DNA from: Gnetum montanum | Taxonomy: Eukaryota; Streptophyta; Gnetopsida; Gnetales; Gnetaceae | NCBI GenBank assembly: GCA_015680685.1 | Contig: MNCI01010115.1 | Coordinates: 256,778-320,777 of the forward strand | Length of the DNA stretch: 64,000 bases | Direction of reading: 5' to 3' | In this document: positions 56,560-64,000 of the stretch, in pieces | Position numbering within the stretch: position 1 is the first letter of the stretch | How the letters are laid out: every line of letters begins with the position of its first letter | Notes under the pieces: generated by a model | Databases searched by the model: none | Told to the model about the DNA's origin: nothing | The model's input: the letters and a program-made list of their open reading frames with translations, nothing else | Translations under genes and position numbers: made by a program

Positions 56560-59000
56560 CATTACATTGAATGAAAAACTTGAAAAATTGAACAATCCAA
56601 AAATTTTAAACTTGCAAACTGTAATAATGCTAAACTACCAAAACATGCAAACCATGATAGTGCTAAATGTGCAAACATGCAACATGAAATGCTAATCCTA
56701 TGTAAAACATGTTGTGTCCTAGTGAGTACCAAGCACATCAAATGTATGTGCTATCATCCTATACCCGTAGGCAGTAGGGGGCCTTATGATATTTTTTTGT
56801 TAATCCATGCTATGTTATGCTAATTTTGCTAAGTTTAATTTTTAATATTTTGTGAAAAATTGCATCCAATGTATGTGTGCTAACACTTCTTTTGTTACTT
56901 TTACAATTGCAAGGTGCTACTAAAGCCCATCTTAGTCATTGTTGAGCTTGTTGGCATTCTTTGTTACATGAGTGAGTCTATCCCCAACATGCTTGCACCT
57001 AATATATGTATAGGTCATCAAGTAGTGTGGTTCCACCAAGGGGCACACGAATTCTTGGAGTTCCTACTCCAACACTTTAGTGTGATTATGTGGTCACACA
57101 TAGCAATGGAGGCTACCAACATCATCCCAAAGGCATTGCTACTTGGGACTAACTAGGGAATTTTGAGATTCATGTCCGATGAGCCTACTATTGATGATGA
57201 TGAAGTAGGTGGTTTGAGTAGAGGCCCCAGGGATGCTTGGCCTTTATCTAGGATGTAGCAGATCTCAAAAATCTCTTATTAGAATAAGAGAAACACCCTC
57301 TTTGTTGCTCTACACATGCATAATTTATATAGAGATAGTGGGGATGTGAACAAGGCCAACCATTATATTGTAGAGATAGTGGGACTATCCAATGTAATGA
57401 TCAAGAGGCCATGCACTAGAAAGAAGGCTACATCTGAGGTTGGAAAAGCAGGTGGTAGAAAAATCTACCTCAAGCTTCATAGCTTATGCATAGAGGTTGT
57501 AGGTTAGTATATGTACTTTATTAGATGCATCCATTTTGTATATATTTCATGTTTGTAATTTTATGTTTTTTTTTGATACATTACATTAATGTCCTAATGC
57601 AACTAATATGTGCTAACATGTTATGTTTGTAAATTTTCAAAATTATAAGAGAGGGTTGCAGTGTAGCGATGGGAGTAGTAGGAAAGGAAGCCCCTCCTCA
57701 GGCTAAGGAGTGGGAAGTGCATAGAGAGGAGCTACATGATGCCATAGGGATTGTCTAATGATTGGAGGAGGAGGGGCTATTCCACCCTGATGGGGGTGAA
57801 TTTGACTACCTCTTTGATAGTGTGTAGCTGGGTGACCGTCTTACTCTCACACCTGAGGGTTTGCTACCTTAAATTTCCATTTGTTGTTGCTCTTTTACTC
57901 TAGAATCTTTGGCTATTTAGTTTTTTCTAAGTCCATTGTTGTGTTGCAACCTCAAATATACCTATTAGCAGTCTAACATCCACATCAACCTACCATATGA
58001 ATCCGTGGATGGAAACACCTGACAAGTTTGTCTTAATGAAGGGCATTTTGAGGACATGGTTGATCACCTACAATAAGTGGATCCTATGTTTAGTATGCAT
58101 ATAATGTTTCTCTTCTTATGTCACTTTACTAATTTGATGCTTAGTCTATGGCTAAGGTTGGTTTGCTTGTTGCATGCCAACAAGTTCTAAGCTTCATCGG
58201 GATTCGAGCAGGGTGGCCAAAGTGGATGCTATCCTTGAGTTCCCTCTTGAAGTGGAATAGGTATCTCATCATGTATAGGAGGTAGTCAGTAAATGTGCAC
58301 TTACCTGTGTGAAAGACTTATGGATTTGTAGGAATTTGAATAAGCACCTATGGAAGCACATGCATAAACTTCAAGAGAGGGTGATGAGCCAAGACACAAG
58401 GATTGAGGATCTCCACTCTTGATATGACTTTCTTGTAGCTCAATCATGGGGAGACAATACCTAGCAGACCAAAAAGATATACTATGCTATGTACTAGTCA
58501 ACCATCTAGGACAAGAACAAGGTCACCCAAGAGATTATTAAGCAATGGCTATAGATGGATCTACTCACCCAAAAGAACCAGAACTAGAAAGAGTATAATG
58601 CCAAGGTGTATAGGGTGGGGGAAAACCCAAAAGAACCATAAGAACCACTATAAACATGAGCAAGATGTGTACCTTAAGTGGTACAAGGAAGAATCCATTG
58701 AACCCTATTTCCTTGAGATGTTCCTTGAGGCAACCAATAGGAGATAGACCTATGAGTTTTTCACTCATCATATTGTGATGAGTGGCTCTCATGAGAGGTA
58801 CATTACTATACCCTCAACATGGGCTTCGTTTGATACATTTTCCATGAAGCCACTTACATGGACCACTATGGACAAAGACAAAACCCTTGCAGGGATTGAC
58901 TTTGGTCAAGAGGATTAGACACAATTATCTAAGGCCAAAATCCTTCAATGTTTGGAGGAGCGTCTTGATAGCTTGCCTCTAGACATGATTGATGCATGAA
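56560..59000 (+). pseudogene. Element D passenger gene remnant
   Basis: Plus strand, antisense to D. A Cys-rich exon 1 end lies at about 56690-56765. The NIF-like exon at 56914-57310 (LVIVELVGILCYM, HQGAHEFLEFLL, SVIMWSH, NTLFVAL) is followed by an exon 4 end (57316-57507, GDVNKANHYIVEIV). Remnants of exons 5 (57650-57865), 6 (57965-58095) and 7 (58190-59000) follow. Relative to B, most of exons 3 and 4 are deleted between the NIF end and GDVN. The donor after exon 5 is also lost by a deletion of about eight bases. Confidence 0.65.
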
Positions 59001-59618
59001 CCTCTTATATTAGTTTTTTGTGTTATTTTTTGATTCCTGTATCCATGTGAGGGCCGTGCTAGATTAAATGGAAATGGGATGCCTTGAATGGTCTAGTCGA
59101 TCAGACAAGAACTTAATCTTTGTCACTAAACCTTCTACAAACATGTAACTCAGAAGCAATGTTTATAGTGTAAAATATTGACTATTATATGTGAGGAATG
59201 AAAATGATGTAAAATGCAATGATAAATAGGAAAAAAAATTAAACTGGGGTTAAGAAATCCATTGCTTTCAAAGCTATGGCTTTACTTTATCGAAGTGGAT
59301 ACAATTAGTTACATGACACTGGGAAGCACAAAGATCCTGAAAGTAGCCAAATATGTTCAAAGAAAGTAAACTGTATGCTTGAACAGAGATTCACAAGCTA
59401 ATAATGTAAAGTGCTACAAAGGAAATGGAAAAAAGTTAACAAGATGCAAAATGGGAATGTGAACTATTTTACTAATAGGTTTTTTAATTGCCAACAACAA
59501 ATGCCAACAATGCTCAGAATTGCCAATTGTGTGAAAAGATGCTCAAAATTTCCAACTGAGCCAATTTTTGCTAACCAATACAAAAATTTTCCAACCCTTT
59601 TAGCATTGCTCATCAGGG

Positions 59619-59626
59619 TATTTATA
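59619..59626 (-). promoter_or_regulatory. TATA box of element G 3' LTR
   Basis: The minus strand reads TATAAATA after GGCCC. Confidence 0.65.
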
Positions 59627-60491
59627 GGGCCAGCAACATGTGAAAGATGCAGTTTGTATGCCATGTGTCCTGGACCTGCCAGATGTTGACATGTCCATGC
59701 TACATGGATATGCAAAGTTGATTAATGAGCCTACCACACTACAATTATGCTGTCAGAATTGGAGATGTTGGGATTAGGTGTGCCATAAATTCAAATAAGG
59801 AGTGAAGCGCATCGATGTAGCATAGCCACCGGCTACGCTGTGGAGCATAGCCATGTTAGCGTAGTGTAGCTACTTCCTACACTATGCTAAGCCCAACCAC
59901 CTGCTACGCTATGTTATATTCTGAAGCATAGTGTAGTTGCTTGCTAGGCTGTGCTACGCTATGTAGCATAGCATGTTTAGCGTAGCTTAGCTACTTGCTA
60001 CACTATGCTATGCTGCATAGTGTAGCATGGCGTAGCCACTAGTTTGAGGCAGAAATCTGCAATGGAGTTAATTGAAAGTGTTGGAAGCCTTTGAAGTGTC
60101 TTGGATGGCTCTGCATGTTTGCTACACTATGTAGTGTAGCATAGCAAGAAGCTAGCCTTAACTACAATGTGCATTACGAATGTTTGTTTGAAAATCATGC
60201 TAACAATCTGTAACCTTTTCTCTTTGCTCTTTACAACACGAAGCTTGCGAACTTGCTGATCTTGCATCCTAAGATGCCCTTCTATTTTTCTTGCATCATT
60301 GTTACATTGTGCTACACTATGTAGTGTAGCAGCTAACATAGCCTACTTTTTGCTTGATCTACTACTTTTCTAGTAAGAGGAGCTTTGCCGAAGGACTTGA
60401 AGTTAAGCGAAGCAACTAGTTTTAACGGTCAAAAGTGCTTACTCAGTAAAATTGACATCACTAAGTAAGCTGGGCCTATTTGCCTTGCGTT

Positions 60492-60523
60492 TGCTACGCT
60501 ATGCTATGCTACATAGCGTAGCA
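60492..60523. repeat. Long LTR hairpin in element G
   Basis: Arms TGCTACGCTATG and CATAGCGTAGCA are perfect 12-bp inverted repeats around an 8-base loop CTATGCTA. Confidence 0.85.
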
Positions 60524-60857
60524 CTTCATCCTACAACTATCTTTTAAGGCCTGCTACACTACATAGAGTAGCGTAGCATAGCAAACTTCTTGACTAGAAA
60601 ACTTGCTAAACTATTTTGCATAGCCTGATTACCACTGACAACCAAACACATTGCTCCTAAGTAGACTGTCAGCTAGATGAACTACCCAGGTGGGTAGGTC
60701 GGTGAGTCTATTGGGCCTATCAACACTAGAAGTAGAAAATTTTCCGAACTACATAGTGTAAGCTTAGAGCATCTATTTTCTGCCAAAGTACCATAACACT
60801 ACCTGAATTCTGAGGACCTAGTGAAGTAAGAATGCCTTGAAAAATTAGGATGTGTCA

Positions 60858-60877
60858 TTCGCCCCTCTTTTTCGGCG
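60858..60877 (-). promoter_or_regulatory. Polypurine tract of element G
   Basis: The minus strand reads CGAAAAAGAGGGGCGAA up to the LTR start TGACACATCC. It differs slightly from the AAAGAGGGGCC of A, C and D. Confidence 0.8.
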
Positions 60878-62229
60878 TTTGGAGGATGGACCTGAGAGAC
60901 ACTGAGAAAAAATATGAAACACCATGAGAGACAAAATTCTAACATCACTCTTCGTTAATTACTGAGATGTCACTCAACTATGCTTCAAAGTCTTGCATTA
61001 GTTAAGCATGGAAAAGGGAAGGGTTAAGAAGGGAGGAAGGAGGTTCAAGAAAATGGTAAAGATGAAACTTAGTAGAATCTCTCATTGGAGTGCTTATGAG
61101 GGAGTTGTTTGCATGGTCATATTTACTTTTGCTGACCTTTGACCTCTTGTCAAAATTTTTGGAGAGGGTGATTACGAAATAGCTTATGTGCCATTTGTTT
61201 TAGGCATGTTTTTTTTTTGTGTGTGCGTGAGCTTTTGCTCTCTTACTCTTTTGCCTTTTGTTGTTTTGTTGTTTACATTTGCAAATAACCTTGTTGTAGG
61301 ATAGGTGTTCCTTTTCTAGGATGAGTTTTGTTACATCCACATGGGGCTTTAACTTGCCTATAGATGCCTCCCATGCAACGAGTTGTGTTATGCGCATCAT
61401 GGACTTTGTGGTTGGGCAAATGGGAGGGCTTGACAGGCATTGAGAAAAGCTTGTAAAAGAGGGGAGAGATTGGAATTGCATATGCAAAGATTAAGGTAAA
61501 GGGGTTTAAGGGATAGGATAGGATGTGCACACTAAAGTAGCCAAGATAATTAGGACAACCACCTCGTAACGCTGTAGCATTTGCTGCCATGGTGAGACGC
61601 ACCTTCGACCGACGTCCCTCCAGTATGCACCATGTAAACATAATAGAGAGAAAACCAAAAGAAATAATCATGATGCAAAATGAAGGTAAGGGTCTTGCTG
61701 TGAATGCTGTTGGAGAAATTGATGTTGTTGCTAAGACATGTGGCATCCAAACTAGGAAGGCCAATAGCGGCCTTCATAGCATCAGCATGGAGGAGCTGCC
61801 GTCGAGGAGCCTAGGAGTTGTTGTTAATGAAGATGCTCAAGAATCTTTGTCGAAGGCATGCATTCTCAGTTCATCCATGAGATTAGCTACCCAACAGCTG
61901 AATGTATCTTGAGCTTGGATGCTAGTAGGGGCTAGAGGTTAACAATATTGTGGCTGGGCCACAATATTGCTGGAACTCCAACAGTAGATGCTGACCAGTG
62001 AAGCTATTTCTAGGGCAATGAGCCATGGCAACAGTAGGTCTAGAGGCTCAACATGATGTCGTATGACATCTTTGGAGGATCAATAAAAGGCCAAGAGTAG
62101 TGGTGTTGCATATGTTCTAGAGGATGTTTCCATGGCATTGTGAACTACATTCTGGAATTGCAATGTCCTAGCCCGTGTCGACATTGTGCATGCTCGCTTG
62201 TTGTGTACTGGTGTAGATGCATGTTGGGA
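60878..62229 (-). other. Element G 3' untranslated block
   Basis: Homologous in order to the D block. It contains the conserved GATGAGTTTTGTTACATCCA-type word near 61320 on the plus strand. Open frames at 61273-61764 (minus, 163 codons) and 61589-61912 (plus) overlap and neither is seen in other copies. Confidence 0.5.
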
Positions 62230-62810
62230 CATGCCTTGAACCTAATTTAAGGTCTTGGTAGACCATGATATGCTAGTTTAAGGTCCCAGTAGACTGCTGT
62301 GATAGTTTAGGATCCCAGCAGATCATATGTGCCAGTTTAACATCATAGCGGATGGTCATTGTACTAGTTTAAGGTCCCAACAGATCTTTTGTGCCAGTTT
62401 TACATTGAAGAGGATGTTCTGTGCTATTTTTACATCATAGCAAACAATTTTTGTGCTAGTTTAAGGTCCTAGCAGACCACATGTGCCAGTTTTACATCAT
62501 GGCAGATAGTCTGTCCTAGTTTATAGTCATAGCAAACTGTCTGTGGCAATTTTACGTCATAGCGGACGATTGTTGTGCTACTTTAAGGTCCTAGAAGACC
62601 ATCTATGCTAGTTTTATGTCATGGAAGATAGTTTGTGCTAGTTTATAGTCATAGCAGACTGTCTATGCTAGTTTTACATCATAGCAAACGATTGTGTACC
62701 TTTGCTAGTTTTACGTATTAGCGGACATTTGTTTGTCAGTTTTACATCTTAGCGGATGTTTGTTTGCCAGTTTTATGTTATAGTAGATGTTCTTACCATG
62801 TTTCATCCCT
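62230..62810 (-). repeat. Array-2 tandem repeats of element G
   Basis: About fifteen units. On the plus strand two kinds alternate: TAGTTTAAGGTCCTAGCAGA and CAGTTTTACATCATAGCGGA. It is the longest array-2 in the window and shows the two-unit alternation most clearly. Confidence 0.88.
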
Positions 62811-64000
62811 TAGATGTAGTAAGGCTTAAGATATGAGTGATTCACTAGATTTGCAAACTCATTGTCATCCATGTCTACCAACTTGAAGGCCTTGTTCCCA
62901 AAGGCTTTTCTGACCATGTATGGACCTTCCTAGTTGGCTGACAATTCATTCATATGCTCACGGGCAGCCATGAGAATGATGTATCCCTTCTATATTTGCT
63001 ATTGATGTAAATTTTCATAATGTTTTTGCCATTGCTTGTTCTGGTAGTGCTCTATGTGATCCAGTTTTTATGCACACTTTTCCTCTATTGAGTCGAGGTC
63101 GATGATCCTCAACTCGTTGTTCTGGGCTTCGCTCACAACATTTTCTAGGATCATCTAGAGTGATGGTACCTGCAACTCAAGAGGTAACACTACTTCAAAT
63201 CCATAAATAAGACTATTAGGTGTCTTACTTTTTGTAGTCCTACATGTCGTCCTGTAAGCCCACATCACATAGAGGATTTGCTCATGCCATCGCCTCTTGT
63301 TGTTGTTAAGCATCCTTTTCAGCAAGTTGATGATGGGCTTATTTGTAGCCTCCACTTATCTGTTCACCTGTGGGTAGTATCATGAGGAGAATGATTGTCT
63401 GATGTCAAGATTTCTATAGAAGGTTTGGGTTTTCACACTACTAAACTATGGCCTATTGTCGATCACAATAGTCATGGGAAGCCCAAACATTGTCATGATG
63501 TTATCCAAGATGAAGTGGCAAACTTGTAGGGATGTCGTCTTTCTTAAGGGGATAGCTTCCACCCACTTATTAAAATACTTAGTGGTGGTTATGATGAAGC
63601 TATGTCCTATGGAGGACTTAGGCATGATAGGTTCTATGAGGTCTAGTCCTCATCGTTGGAAAGGCCACGTGATCTGTGTTGGATGCAGCTCTGTAGGTGA
63701 AACATGTAAGATATTTTTGTATCATCGGCATGTATCACACATCTTGACTTTGGCCAGGCAATCACACTCCATGTGAGGCTAGTAATACCCTAAATATATG
63801 ATTTTTGAAGTAATAACCCTAGGTACTATGTTTCCACCACATAGTCCTTCGTGTACTTCATTAATTACCTTCTACGCTTGCTCCTCATTTACGCATGCCA
63901 ACAATATCGCATCATAGGAGTGTTTGCATAGCATGTTGTCTCCCATGAGCACATATTGCTAAGGATGCTTATGAATCACATCTCTCTGGGCAGATGTCAA
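62811..64000 (-). pseudogene. Element G integrase (cut by window end)
   Basis: Minus strand from 64000: LTSAQRDVIHKHP, a zinc region with HEGLCGG and CDTC, then core segments GHSFIITTTKYFNKWVEAIP and IVIDNRPQF. VEATNKPIINLLKRMLNNNK and WAYRTTCRTTKSK (63155-63355) follow, and the end reads QEGPYMV. The second Asp and the Glu are kept, but the first core segment reads *GLDLIEP, with a stop for Trp. Confidence 0.82.

Larger units (their letters stand above)
47187..59010 (-). mobile_element. Element D: Tat-like element with RT, integrase and antisense passenger, minus strand
   Basis: From its 3' end: LTR, polypurine tract, 3' block, array-2, integrase, second RNase H, RNase H, RT, spacer and plus-strand passenger (56560-59000). 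The sequence then changes to the LTR of element G, so gag, protease and the 5' LTR are not in the window. It is the only copy here that keeps a complete run of RT and both RNase H regions, though with many stops. Confidence 0.85.
59020..60857 (-). repeat. 3' LTR of element G
   Basis: The right end GATGTGTCA meets TTCGCCCCTCTTTTTC, the polypurine tract on the minus strand. The left end is uncertain (59010-59040). It is a third LTR subfamily, weakly related near its left end to B. It is very rich in TACGCT/AGCGTA dyads: 12-bp arms at 60492-60523 and the 20-mer GCTACACTATGTAGTGTAGC twice (60121-60140, 60311-60330). A TATAAATA box lies on the minus strand at 59619-59626. Confidence 0.8.
59020..64000 (-). 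mobile_element. Element G: 3' part of a Tat-like element, minus strand
   Basis: From its 3' end: LTR, polypurine tract (60858-60877), 3' block, array-2 and integrase reaching the end of the window. It begins where the D passenger breaks off. Confidence 0.82.

Noticed and set aside
61273-61764. Minus-strand open frame of 163 codons in the G 3' block
   Set aside because: The matching blocks in A, C and D have no such frame, and an overlapping plus-strand frame exists too; chance openness is likely.

Overview
This window looks like nuclear DNA from a large, repeat-rich plant genome. The species cannot be told from it. Every stretch I could assign belongs to LTR retrotransposons of the Ty3/gypsy class. 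The best domain match is the Tat/Ogre-like lineage, shown by a Tat-type integrase, a second RNase H after reverse transcriptase, a large gag-pro, long 1.5-1.8 kb LTRs and tandem repeats in untranslated parts. I found no ordinary single-copy host gene, tRNA, rRNA or CRISPR. All copies are decayed, mainly by C-to-T / G-to-A transitions.

Seven elements (named A-G here) are nested. B (minus strand) runs from before base 1 to its 5' LTR at 36166-37791. It is interrupted by A (plus, 1084-10323, target duplication GTAGG) and by C (plus, 11658-28105, target duplication TGCTT/TGCTC). E (plus, gag 3' half to antisense gene, 37792 to about 42.05 kb or 43255) abuts B. F (plus, 5' LTR and gag 5' half, 43256-47186) is cut by D (minus, 3' LTR at 47187). 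D runs to about 59.0 kb, where the 3' LTR of G (minus, about 59020 to beyond 64000) begins.

Element order in the sense direction, seen most fully in C, is: LTR, primer-site-like motif, leader (with short tandem repeats in A, B and F), gag with a zinc knuckle, linker and aspartic protease, array-1 of short tandem repeats, a gene on the OPPOSITE strand, a few related repeat units, RT, RNase H, second RNase H, integrase, array-2, a conserved 3' untranslated block, polypurine tract, LTR.

The most striking object is that opposite-strand gene. In C it can be read as eight exons on the minus strand (22230 down to 17709) with GT-AG introns. The exon lengths keep one reading frame through all seven junctions, giving 1128 codons with 23 in-frame stops and no frameshift that I could find. 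Its second exon resembles the FCP1/NIF (HAD-fold) phosphatase family but lacks key acidic residues. A middle domain is unassigned, and the tail is an acidic, His-rich repeat. Homologous copies lie in the same place and orientation in B, D and E, and several B introns share position and phase with C. A captured intron-containing gene can keep its introns through retrotransposition only if it is antisense to the genomic RNA, which fits what is seen.

Other notable signals are LTR dyads whose arms change between subfamilies while the symmetry stays; short repeats on both sides of the antisense gene; repeated loss of reverse transcriptase (A, B and C by different deletions); and a pair of same-family insertions (B and D) at exactly the same base of a gag gene, which points to a duplication, an insertion hotspot or an assembly problem.
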